Notes under the pieces: generated by a model | The model's input: the letters and a program-made list of their open reading frames with translations, nothing else | The model's database searches: none | What the model was told of the DNA's origin: nothing | DNA from: Kalmusia sp. IMI 367209 | Taxonomy: Eukaryota; Ascomycota; Dothideomycetes; Pleosporales; Didymosphaeriaceae | Direction of reading: 5' to 3' | Assembly (NCBI GenBank): GCA_027946365.1 | Contig: JAPEUQ010000011.1 | Coordinates: 620,001 to 684,000 of the forward strand | Length of the DNA stretch: 64,000 bases | Part shown: positions 24,257 to 34,931 of the stretch, piece by piece | Numbering within the stretch: position 1 is the first letter of the stretch | Layout of the letters: every line of letters starts with the position of its first letter | Position numbers and translations under genes: made by a program

Positions 24257-25321
24257 TCATCGAGCTATTCCGATGTGAACTATGAAGCCAGAGTCTTTTC
24301 TCAGAGGTTTTGTTAAGAGTTCATCTGGCACTTGCCAGACTGAAAAGCGACTATGGAAGCTCTTGAGCCAGAGCTCGAATACCTCGTGAGAGCGGAGCTG
24401 TTGTGCAATAAGGCAGAGAGTTGGCTTGTTCTGCTGGCCCGCGGGCCGAAGGCTGCATATTTGCGCACACGTGGTGTTGAGAGGTTCTAGTAGGCTTTCG
24501 TTATAAATGCAGTCACAGGCAATGACCAGGTCGACGCCTTGACTTCCACCTTCAGACTCTTTCAGACCGAGCAGTGAAGGCAGCGAAGCGACCGAGTTCA
24601 CTTCCCAGTCTAGTTCAGTGTTTCTACATTGGAGGTTGCTTCTTGTGCTGAGTGAGACGCCTTCTTCTTTGCTTTTGGCTTCTTGTTAGCATGAGCGACG
24701 GGTAAGTTCTCGGCGATGTTCTGCTTCAATAGACGAAGGACATAGTCCTGATCAGTGGCAATGTACTTCTGGATCTTGGGCGCCAGCGTCAAGGCAACAA
24801 CACCAGAGACTCCAGCGCCAAGTTCAATAGCAACGGTCTCAGACCCCAAGAACCCGTGTTGGAAGAGGAAGTTTGGCGAAGCTACCCATTCAGCGAACAG
24901 TGGCGTAACTTTCCAGACGACTGGAGTCAACATTAGCGAGCCCAAGTTAGCCAAGAAGACGGCCGAGACAGACCTGCGCCGGTCGTGCCTTCCTTGCGGT
25001 TCGAGGTGAGGAGTCCACGCGACTGCCGGATAGTGAGATCTCTTTCACCGATGGCGATGGCGACCTCGGCTGCCTGCGAGTCGATGGCGCCTAGCGACTG
25101 AGAAGGGATACTTTGCGAGAAGACCACGAATGCTTCTGTTGGTTTGGTGCCGATGATCAGAATTCAAGTGCATTTGTGCCTGTAGCGAATCGCGTGTGTA
25201 AAGAGATGCGCTGTGCCGAGGACAAGGAAGGGCGTGGATTGGCTGGGGGTACTTATAGGGCGGCCTTACCTTCCTCAGGGTCAGTCATGGGCTCACCCAG
25301 GGCTGTGTAGAGGTCATCCAT
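24257..25321 (-). pseudogene. rkm5: Rkm5-type ribosomal-protein lysine methyltransferase, frameshifted
   Basis: Rkm5 is a seven-beta-strand SAM-dependent methyltransferase that modifies ribosomal protein L1 in yeast. Exons are 25321-25270, 25135-24974 and 24920-24257, joined in phase. Residues 1-40 (MDDLYTALGEP, DPEEEAFVVFSQSIPSQ) and TTGAVVWKVTPLFAEW match filamentous-fungal Rkm5. The SAM motif is ELGAGVSGVVALTLAP, followed by IATDQDYVLRLLKQNI. The frame then stops after VETLN at about 24610. The next base frame reads the expected LDWE motif and continues through DLVIACDCIYNESLLEP to a natural stop at 24257. One base is missing at about 24610-24618; with it, the protein would be 292 residues, a normal family length. 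The gene is therefore either broken or carries a sequence error. I label it pseudogene for the break, but error is at least as likely. Confidence 0.85.
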
Positions 25322-25774
25322 GATGGCGCTCAGCGTGTCGTTGACAGGGCATTCATAGTAATCACAGCCGAGCAGAGTGGTTCTTGGAAGGTCTCGTGTG
25401 GTCTTGGCCGGCAAAATGCATGCGTGGGCTGAACACGACAGCTCCGCCTCGTATGCACGTGTAGTGTTTGGGATCGATGTAGATGCAGGCAGTCAGGGCT
25501 AGATTCGCAGAGACGATCGCCTGTGGGGGAGCTGCCGGAAGACAACGGTGGTTAGGGTTGGGGTCATCATCGTCGCAGGTGCGTCATTGCGCCCCGGCTA
25601 GTAGCGTGGTAGCTTGAACCCTGCCATTCACATTCGCCCAGCATACCTGCCTTCTTTCCACACGCTCCGCTGGCGGCTCTCCGGACACGTCTGCTGCTCC
25701 TCATTACCGTCCTCTCCGCCATCCCCCTCTCCATTTTCCTCGCCCCCTCTGCACTCTCCCACATCGCCGCCACT
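25322..25774. promoter_or_regulatory. Divergent promoter, rkm5 / acyl-CoA synthetase
   Basis: This 453-bp spacer lies between two start codons facing away from each other. The rkm5 frame stays open for at least 40 codons upstream of its ATG, and a second minus-strand frame (about 25584-25365) is also open without an ATG. I treat both as chance. The last 90 bp are in frame with the synthetase and encode a hydrophobic run (see findings). Confidence 0.45.
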
Positions 25775-28016
25775 ATGCCGCGCGACCTCAAGAAGCTCAT
25801 GCCCCAGGCGCGGGCGGAGATCCACCACCCCGTTACGACCGATGCGCCAGGCGTCCAGAAAGTCGATGGCGAGACGATACCGCGCCGAAACGTGAAGTCA
25901 GCCGAGGCGCTGCACTTAACCCCCAATGATGACATCAAGACGCTCTACGATGTGTTGCGATACTCGTCGGCTAAGTTTGGCAACGCGAAGGCTGTTGGCT
26001 CTCGCAAGATCGTCCAGATGCACGAGGAGACGAAGAAGATCAAGAAGATGATCGATGGCAAGCAGCAGGAGGTGGACAAGAAGTGGCAGTACTTCGAACT
26101 CAGTCCGTACGAGTTCAAGAGCTTCGTCGAGTTCGAGCAGCTGTGCTTGCAGGTGGGCGCTGGCATGAAGCATTTAGGATTCGGCCCTCAGGACCGAGTC
26201 CACTTGTTCGGAGCGACTAGCATGCAATGGCTCGGTTCAGCACACGGTGAGTGTTGATACTTGTCTCGCCGTCGTGGCTCGTGCGCTAATATTCTTGGAG
26301 GCGCCTTCACGCAGTCGTTGAGCATCGTGACCGCATACGACACGCTTGGCGAAGAAGGCCTCAAGCACTCGATGCTGCAGACTAAGGCGAAAATCATGTT
26401 CACCGATCCGCATCTACTACCCAGGCTCGTGAACCCGTTCAAGGAGGCCAAGGATATCTCGGTGGTTGTCTATAGCACGAAGGACAAGGCCGAGCTGAAG
26501 CACATTGAAGCTCTCACAAGCGCACATCCGCACTTGAAGGTGATTAGCTTTGATGAACTGGTTACGATTGGAAAGGAACATCCTGCGGACCCTGTCCCTC
26601 CCAAGGCAGATGACCTTGCCTGCATCATGTACACTTCTGGATCTACAGGAACACCAAAAGGTGTCCTGATCAAGCACAGCAACGTTGTTGCGGCCAGTGA
26701 GTCGAGGCCGTGGAAGAGTACTTGAACAGTGCTAACGAGCAGCAGTTGCCGGTGTTGATCTCATAGTAGGGCAGTATATCGGGCCCGGCGACTCTCTCCT
26801 TACTTACCTCCCAGCTGCACATATCCTCGAATTTGTCTTTGAGAACGCATGTCTTTACTGGGGAGGGAACATGGGCTACGGAACAATCAGGACGCTCTCT
26901 GATACCTCTGTGAGGAACTGCAAGGGTGATATCCGGGAGCTCAAGCCTACCATTCTCGTTGGTGTGCCTCAAGTGTGGGAGACTGTGAAGAAGGGAATCA
27001 TCTCCAAGGTTGAGGCGGGTGGTGCCTTGACCACCAAGTTGTTCTGGGGAGCCATGGCTGCCAAGAGCTTCCTCCTCGGCTCAGGACTGCCTGGAAGCGG
27101 CCTCCTCGATACGATCGTTTTTAATAAGGTCAAGGACGCAACGGGTGGACGTCTGCGGATTTGCATGAACGGCGGTGGCCCGATCGCCAAGGAAACCCAG
27201 CGCTTCATTTCCTACGCCATCACTCCCATGATTAGCGGTTACGGTCTGACCGAGACCACAGCTATGGGCGCTCTGATGGACCCTCTAGCATGGACTGACA
27301 CAGCACTTGGTGAGATGCCTGCTTGTGTTGAGATGAAATTGGTTGACTTCGAGGATGCCGGTTACTTCTCTACCAACAAGCCGCCGCAGGGTGAGATTTG
27401 GATTCGTGGTGGTGGTATCACCGCTGGATACCTCGATCTCGAAGAGGAGACCAAGGAAGCATTCACCGACGACGGCTGGTTCAAGACTGGCGACATCGGA
27501 GAGTTTGACTCCAAGGGTCAGATCAGGATCATCGACAGGAAGAAGAACTTGGTCAAGACACTCGCAGGTGAATACATTGCCCTGGAAAAGCTGGAATCCG
27601 TTTACCGATCGGCTCCCATTGTTGCGAACATTTGTGTATACGCTGCGGATGACCAGATGAAGCCAGTCGCTATCATTGTTCCTGCGGAACCCGTTCTCAA
27701 GAAACTAGCACAGGAGAACGGGGTTGAGGGCAACAGCCTCGAAGAGCTCGTCCACAATGAGAAGCTGAACAATGTGGTGTTGAAGCAGCTGCAGACCCAG
27801 GGTACTAAGGGTGGTCTGGCAAGTTTCGAGATCATTGCTGGTGTAGTCCTGGCTGATGAAGAGTGGACGCCGCAGAACGTAAGCTTTTACCCTCCTACCA
27901 TCCTACAATTTCATTCTAACATCACATAGGGCTTCACCACCGCTGCACAAAAGATCAACCGCAAACTCATCCTCCAAACTTACCAAAAGGAGGTCGACAA
28001 GGCCTACGGCAAATAA
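25775..28016 (+). CDS. faa1: Long-chain fatty-acid-CoA ligase (Faa1/Faa4 type)
   Basis: It activates long-chain fatty acids to acyl-CoA via an acyl-adenylate, feeding lipid synthesis, beta-oxidation and protein acylation. Four exons (25775-26246, 26301-26696, 26746-27878, 27930-28016) give 695 residues, normal for the family. The AMP-binding P-loop motif YTSGSTGTPKG lies at about 267-277. Other ANL-superfamily motifs are YLPAAHILEF, GYGLTETTAMG and the hinge motif DRKKNLVKTLAGEYIALEKLE (written here as DRKKNLVKTLAGEYIALEK). The start MPRDLKKLMPQAR resembles fungal homologues. Introns are 53, 49 and 51 nt. The frame is open upstream of the ATG and encodes a hydrophobic stretch, so a longer membrane-anchored form is conceivable. 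It sits head-to-head with rkm5. Confidence 0.95.
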
Positions 28017-28518
28017 GTCGCAACGCACGATATGATTCTTCCCTTCTTACGCCCTGAAAAACTAGTAAGCGTCTTGTCGGCGTTTGGAGTTAATCCTCTT
28101 TTTCCGGGATGTTGGTTCCTAGTCTTAGCCGAGACGTGATGAGTTTTGGGGGATATTTTTCGACTAAATAATCGATTTTATGACGGAAATTGAGATGTAT
28201 TGTAGCCATGTAAGCATTGAATACCTCTTGCTTCTCACTGAATTTCTTGTACGTGTATGTGTGAGATGTTAACTGACGCGCGTTCCTATTTCTTATCTAA
28301 TCGCCACAAGTAAGTGACATGCCAAAGATTTAATGACGCCTTGCGGATCGAGTCACTTCCGCATAGGACATATATGCTGACTGTCAAGTGCTATTTTGGG
28401 ACCATATGATCAGTTATCTCACGTAGTAGATCTCACATATAGGTCCGTACTCCAGGTCAGCTTTTGACGGGTATCTCATCTCCATATCGTGTGTAAATTG
28501 CACAAAAGAACGAAAGAT
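28017..28518. other. Convergent 3' intergenic spacer
   Basis: Tail-to-tail spacer of 502 bp between the acyl-CoA synthetase and the cupredoxin gene. It is AT-leaning and holds nothing recognisable beyond presumed 3' untranslated regions. Confidence 0.5.
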
Positions 28519-30247
28519 CTATACAAACGGAGGCGCCTTCGTACTCGTATCGTCCATCTCCACAGGCCCCAGCTCCCGATTCACATGCAGCGTGACCGAC
28601 CGTCCCAACCTCTCATCGACATACCCACCGTCAGACGAGACGCCCCGTCCACCATCCGTCGATCTACCTGCACGTCAGCACCCGCAAAACAGCCTCATGC
28701 GCATCCCCCGCCATCAACAAAAGGGAAGAGGGGACTGATGACTTACCTGGCGCTTGATGTGACTGCCAGCTTCTGCAGGTTATACGCGTTGGTGCCGCAA
28801 GGCACCAAGTTTGGATCCACGGGGCTCGTCATGTCGCTCGTCCGTGGCGTGGCGTGTTTGTACGCTTCGTCGCCCTCATGCGTTCGCGTGTAATATCCCG
28901 TCCCGGGGACCAGATCGAACGTGCCGCCCATGCTGCGATGGCTCACGGATCTGTTCACCACGCCGTCACGCCCTACGCCCGCATCATATTCGACGCGCGG
29001 CGAGCCTCGCGGAGCGTCATACTCGGCGTAGTACGCTGGCGGCATGGCGTGCGATGTCATGGGTGTTGGGACGGAGTCTGGAGGCGAGGCAGGTGAGTGA
29101 TCGTGCAGTGTAGGTGGTACACCAGGCGTCTGCCCCGAGAAGAGCCACGTGCTCCGCGGTGAGGTGTGGCGGACGATGGTACTTTCTTTCCTCACGAGTT
29201 CGTCTCTGAGTCCCCTGAAGCGGCCCCAGAACCACGCCAATAGTCCGCCCAGCACGACGACGCCAACGCACGCTATGGCGATCCCGGCGATGGCCCCGGC
29301 GCTGAGTTTGCTCCCGTGAGAATTGCTCGCGGGCGGCGGGGAAGGGGATGAAGTGCTCGAGGGGGATGAAGAAGAAAGGGGCGTTTCCGCTTCGGACGGG
29401 AAGTCCTCGCCCGGAGAGAGTTGGTAGGAGGCTTGCTGGGCGATTTGGCGCTGGGTGGCGAGGGAGGAGGTCGCGTTGGGATTCACAACGCCTACCATGC
29501 CGTGCAGTGTGCAAGCGTCGGGCGCGGAGCAGTAGAAGAAGACGGGGGAGGTGTCGTTCACACGGATAGTGAACTTCGGAGGCTTTATCTCACATATTAG
29601 ACAATCGTCTCAATACACAAAGAGAAGGGGAAAGAGAAACGGCGTTGGAAAGTATCTTCTCACCTCGTTCAATACCGCGTCCACCGGCTGAAACCCAGAC
29701 CAAAACCCTACTTTGCCCTGACCCGTCATCTCATACGGTATGCATGGGTGTTGGTACTCTGCTCTCGCTACGCTATGGTTCTGCGGGTAGAAATCGAATT
29801 CGACGACCTGCATACTCGTCCATCAGTATGGTGTTCTTCGCACTTATTGCTATACCATCTCCTCGAACAGATTGAGCCTAAAAAGGACAGCTTGAACCTA
29901 AATTTCGTTGGAAAGGGACTTACGTCGCCAATCGCTGCCTGGATCACATCAGGCTTGAACTTGTGATCGCCATTGCCCACTTGCACTGTGAACGTCTGGG
30001 CAGCTGAAGAACTGGTCTTGCTCGCGGACGAAGATTCCGTTGGACTAGGCCCGGGTGTAACTGTAGTCTGGTCGAATGCAAGCTTTGAAGATGAGCTTTT
30101 CTCCATTCCCGACTGTATTGATGTGCGCGAGAGCGTCGAGATATCCGCGTCGAAGACTGCAGTGCCTGCGGCGGCTGCCGTAGTGGCGAGTACACCGACG
30201 ACGAAGAAGAAGACAACCCGTCGAGCCAACGTCTTGCGCCGCTGCAT
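28519..30247 (-). CDS. Extracellular cupredoxin-like, Ser-rich, single-pass membrane protein
   Basis: Fungal proteins of this type have a small blue-copper-like beta-barrel outside the cell and are cell-surface or wall associated; their biochemical role is poorly known. Four exons (30247-29924, 29807-29664, 29582-28747, 28663-28519) give 482 residues with phase-consistent junctions. A signal peptide occupies about residues 9-30 (RRVVFFFVVGVLATTAAAAG). After a Ser/Thr-rich spacer the cupredoxin domain covers about 88-190: VQVGNGDHKFKPDVIQAAIGD, VVEFDFYPQNHSVARAEY, VFFYCSAPDACTLHGMVGVV. The NHSV His, FYC Cys and CTLHGM His/Met fit the type-1 copper ligands. A Ser/Pro stalk leads to a transmembrane helix at about 247-272 and a cytoplasmic tail with Tyr- and Pro-rich segments. 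An in-frame ATG lies upstream, but 30247 puts the signal peptide at the N-terminus. Confidence 0.88.
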
Positions 30248-31118
30248 CTGCGCTGTAGTGTGCACTGCGTTCGTTCGTTCGTTTATCAAGTTCATGCGTG
30301 GTATGCAGGTCACCGACATGGACAAATCTCTGATCGAAGCATACTGCAAGACTTCAACCTCAAAGAAGAGTAAGACCCCTGGATTCATTAAACCTGAAAC
30401 ACTCACTTCTTACTGCAGTGGCAAAGAACAAAGTATCTAAGCGCATCGGATACTACCTCTAGCCCGGGGACAAGGTAACCACAAATTACCTTCCCACATC
30501 CGTCGCTTGTAATTCGATGCCACCTACGCCTCAACAAGTCTCATCCGGAGGAATCTAGTACATCACAAAGGAGATTTAGACTCGAATGGCTGAGATGATC
30601 AGGTTCGTGGCGGACAAAAAAAGCAGACAAAGCCACGTGCGCTGCTACAATAGTGGACAATTGAACAGCGCCGGATATTTGATGATACGGATGTGTCCGA
30701 GAACAGATACTATAGCTAGAACGTAGTGTAAAGTAAGCTCAAAGCAGAAGATCTAACTCTCATGGTTGAATTCAGGTAAATTTGTTATACCATATGTGTT
30801 TCTTTTTAAATCTGGAGAAAGTGGCTTCGTAAGAAAAAGTCGTTCGTTCCAGCATAATGTCGTAACGATGTACCCATCAGATTGATCTCATCCACACTTC
30901 GGACGATATTCATACTTCATAGATAGACCGAAATTGAATCCCGTAGTTACCCCTAGTGGAAGCACGATAACATTTCTGGCCCATCAAATTGTCATCGAGG
31001 TCGCAAACACATAGTATAGGCGATGACCATGCCAAGTCGCACCGTTAGAATATCTGAGTGATTTAGATTTTCAGAACAAGCTGCTTACGTTCTGTGTAAG
31101 TGGCTGTGATCTTGGTCT
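30248..31118. promoter_or_regulatory. Upstream region of the cupredoxin gene
   Basis: This 871-bp spacer between two tandem minus-strand genes should hold the cupredoxin promoter and the PAS-gene 3' untranslated region. A CGTT tandem run (about 30267-30280) lies in the leader. No coding frame is supported. Confidence 0.45.
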
Positions 31119-32655
31119 TTATTTCAAGCCCGGATCGCCGAAGCCACTGTTCGAAGAGCTTCCGGAACCCGAAGCATAGCCAGAAGGTGCTGCAGAGTAC
31201 TTGTCCCTCTGTCCAGGAACAGGGTCCCAAATTGGAAAGCCATCTGGAGGCTGGCTCTCGCCAACAGGGTTGGCACGAGGGTCTGCATACTCTGCAAGAC
31301 TCCCATTGATGCCTACCAAAGCCCATGCAAAGACAGCGACGTCGCGGATAGTTTGCATGAAGCTGCTCTGCACTGCTGACGGAGGGGCCTGCGCCATAGC
31401 AGGATGCATGGCGCCAAGAGGGTACGGTGGCTGCTGTGGCAGGGCAGGCAGGAACATTGGTTGCTCTGCCCAGGGAGCAGCGAACACCCCATTGTTGCCG
31501 GCTGGCTGAGCAATAGGTGTGGGTTGCATCGGGCGTGCGCGGCGAAGGCACACCACAAGTCCATCTGAAGTGCAAGATACAACAGCTTCGAGCTCAATAG
31601 GTTCGCCGCGTGCTTGAGAGTACGGTGAGCCAGCTGCCATGGAAGAACCAGAAGATCGAGCCTCAGAACGTCCAATCGACCGGTCTGCACTATTTCCCGA
31701 GACCTCGTGTGAGTTAGAAGTTTCGCCGCTACTAGTCTCCGTGCGACTGTGTGAAGACTCGCCACGTGAGGTGGAAGCTTCTACATTGGTCGTTCCAGCT
31801 TCGGATCCATCTTCGGAAGACGTGATGTCTGTCATGATATCATCCTCGCTTTCCGAGGTTAGTGGATCTGCTGGATCATCTTGACGAGGGTCGCGGAAGA
31901 AGAAACGCATATAAGCGATGGAATCGTTGCCTTTGGCCGACTCGAGACATTTGACAGCGTCGTTCAAGCAGTTCTGCGCAATGCAGAAATAGAAGCTACG
32001 CCCAATCATGTCATCGCTCGGAATGCCGATGATCTGCTCGATACCACTGGTAGCATACATGACGGTCAATGTCCGAGTGAAGCGGTTGAGGAAAAGGGCA
32101 GCTCGGGGCTCGTGTGTCTGGTCCTCAGGACCAAGAGTGAACTTGCTTGACAAGTGAGACAACATGTGGTAACGTGGATCCTTGGGGGACGAAGAGAACA
32201 GCTTGCGCACAATAGGGGCTTCTGCCGCGCGTTCTGCGAAGTGTCAGAGACGTATAGGGCGCTCCACTGGTAAACACTTACTCTGGCTGTTCATGCCTTG
32301 ACGATAAACAGATGTACAGCAAACCATGACATCGTAGACAATGGAGAAGCAGCACTCGCACCCAACCCAATCACCCTGTCGGTTCTTAATACGACAGTAG
32401 GATAACACGGCAGCTTTGTCAAGCTTCACACCTCGGTTGTGGAGTTGCTTGGCCACAGGAACCTCGTCTGGGTGGAAGAAGTCCCAAACAGACCTGTTGA
32501 CAACCTCATCGGGAGTGTGCCCGAGGATGTCTACGATGGAATCCGACGAGTAGAGGATGTGTGCATCTGCGGAGAGGTCTGTCGGTGTGAGTCGGGTTCT
32601 GAGCATTGTATGACAGAGCTGACATACCATGGATAGTGATGAAAGTAGCGTCCAT
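31119..32655 (-). CDS. PAS-domain protein, probable sensory/regulatory protein
   Basis: Three exons (32655-32628, 32578-32282, 32233-31119) join in phase to 479 residues. A PAS fold covers about residues 11-110 (SADAHILYSSDSIVDILGH, RSVWDFFHPDEVPVAKQL, CRIKNRQGDWVGCECCFSIV). A second PAS-like segment follows at about 150-235 (LTVMYATSGIEQIIGIP, DMIGRSFYFCIAQNCLNDAV). The acidic/Ser-rich middle (SESEDDIMTDITSSEDGSE) splits the second PAS from a later strand (EAVVSCTSDGLVVCLRRARP), which probably completes it. There is no LOV photo-cysteine motif (GRNCRFLQ), no GATA zinc finger and no kinase domain, so it is not a standard WC-1 or WC-2. The C-terminus is Pro/Gln/Gly/Ser-rich. The first exon is only 28 nt. 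Partner and signal are unknown. Confidence 0.82.
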
Positions 32656-34931
32656 GATTGCAAGTTTGGAGGGCTGCAAGCAGTACAGTACCGGGATCAC
32701 TTCAACCGCCTTGGTCCAGATATGTCGAATCTAATAATTCGTATGGACCGGCGGCGAAGCGAGGATGGACCGAAGGTGCCCTAGGTGAGAGATGACGGGT
32801 GCAAAAGGAGAAGAAGGTGTGGCGTTCCACGGGGTGACGGTTTGCACACTGTTGTCAGGTCTGGATGGGGTTTAGAGGCACAATGATACTAGACGCAAGA
32901 GGATACAACAGAGACGCCCAACCCGGCAGTTGCGGCCAAGAAGCCGTCTATGAACGGACGGAGCAATTTAACGGGAGTTGGAACAGCGAGCGAGGCTGAA
33001 GGAATTGGGTGGTGCGTAGTTTGGGTCAATTGAGAAAATTATATTGGGGTCGAGCCTTCCCAATCCGGTTAGTTGGATACGGTGCTCAGATACGCATGCT
33101 GCAGTGACGGCGCAGGAGCAGACGAAAGACCGGGGTGGGAGGGCGCAGGAGGACGCCGTGTGCGAGGGCGCCGAGAGGTGTCAATAGGACGAAAGCGCCA
33201 CGGCGTCAGGGAACTGGTAGACCCTGGGCCGGCGGGAGAAACGACGGTGTAGTGCGAGGGAAGAGCACAAGCGACAACGGGCTTCGGTGGAGAACACGCG
33301 TGGGCAGCAGGTTGGCTTCGGCGACTCGTGGGAATGGCGGCCGTGATCCCAGCCGGTGGCTGCTGTGGAGTTGCAGTGGAGTTGCAGTTCTGTGCGATCG
33401 ACGTAATGCCAACAAGGGCCTGCTGGAGGAAACAGCTCGTCGTCGGGGGAGGAAGGCACGCTGCAATGGGCGGAGAGAGAAAGCGCCACCGGGCCGTCGG
33501 TGTCAGGGCATGGCAGGAGCGACTCTGAGAACTCTGTCGCAACCAAGCCTCCGACAAAAACAGCGGAGACAACGAGGGACAGGACGATCCCGTGGAGACT
33601 TCTGCTGCGACTACACGGCCAACTACTGCGGGCGAATCACACGGCCAGAATGGCAGCTCGCTCCTCACGTGCCTGGACCGGCTCTAAGTCTCTAGCGGGC
33701 GATCCACCATGCGCAACCGCCGTCGGGCCCCCGTCCTCCCTGTTCGTACTCTCACCCACACCATACTGACAGCCTGCAACCACCGTAGCACGTACAGCCT
33801 GGGTACACTGCGGAAGCCTGGTCGCGTTGCACACCGCGCTGAGAACACGAGGCCTCGCAGCTTCTGAAGCCGTGACTGCTAACCCCTTCGTCATATCTCA
33901 TGGCGCAAGCGACCCTCCACGCGAAGCGAGCTGCCAGTGCGTTTCGGACATAGTTCCGGAGAAATCTCCTAGCGACCACGGACGGCCCGGTGAATGTGCA
34001 CTGCAGAGTAGTCAGCGTTCGCTGGAATAGATGGCGGGCTGCCAACTACTACGTCTCACAGTTTCACCAGTCGCCATGTTCACTGTCATCGACGATCTGC
34101 TTCACACTAGCGTGGCACCTCCAGAGGCCGCCAAGACACACTCCTCCTCAATCTCCAGCTCGTCGCCAGCTTTTCCACAGACGGTGGACACGGCATGCTT
34201 ATGGAACTTGTGGGTGGCAGCCCAAAGCCCAAAACAAGGAACAGCCTGGGACGAAGAGCAGGAGGCGTCAAGGTGCTCTGCAACATATTGCTTTTCAGCC
34301 GAGCTACCCCACTAACCGCCGTTCTGATGCGCCTGCCTCATTGGCAACTACCACACCCAAGGGACGGGGAGCTGGTTCACCGCATCCGGGATCCACGCCC
34401 TGCATTAGCTGGCTTACCTGCGGCCTGTCTACTCAGCTGCCTTGTTACGGACACAGCCATGCAGTGTGCTCGGCCGTTGCTAACAAGGATCATGTTATGC
34501 GAACCCGAGGTCGCTCGACATGTAGCATTGGAAACAGCAAAAAGAGCGATAGCTCGTAGTGGAAAGCTACCATGTCAAAAATAAGACCGCTGTCTGTAGT
34601 CGATACACAAAACTTGAAACAAGTTTAGAGACACGAAGTGAATTGAGTTATCCCGGGATGTATAATACCCAGGAAGACAAACTTATATCGATGTCATAGT
34701 TTGATATTGTATTCTGGAGCGAAGTGTGCATTGTGATTGATTACATCTAATGACGCAGACATCTTCAAACGGGGAAATGAGGGTATATTCAACACTAGAT
34801 TCTCAACACGAAGCGACCCAAAAACTCTCATGCTGTATTCCAAATCCCGCAACAATGCATTTTTTTTTCCTCGGAAAATCATCCCGACACTCCCTGACAC
34901 TTGTCTTTCTCCTCTCGTAAGCACCCGGTAT
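32656..34931. promoter_or_regulatory. Upstream region of the PAS gene and permease 3' side
   Basis: This spacer of about 2.3 kb lies between tandem minus-strand genes. Positions 33060-34000 are GC/CpG-rich with long chance frames on both strands (the longest is minus 33668-33069), none with a domain. It probably contains the PAS-gene promoter and a long leader. The last 300 bp are AT-richer. Confidence 0.4.

Noticed and set aside
25365..25584. Minus-strand frame containing KHYTCIRGGAVVFSPRMH, upstream of rkm5
   Set aside because: It looks protein-like, but it has no in-frame ATG after the upstream stop, two other frames are open over the same bases, and no splice model connects it to a start.
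33069..33668. Minus-strand frame of 199 codons upstream of the PAS gene
   Set aside because: GC-rich promoter-type DNA with open frames on both strands; no domain.
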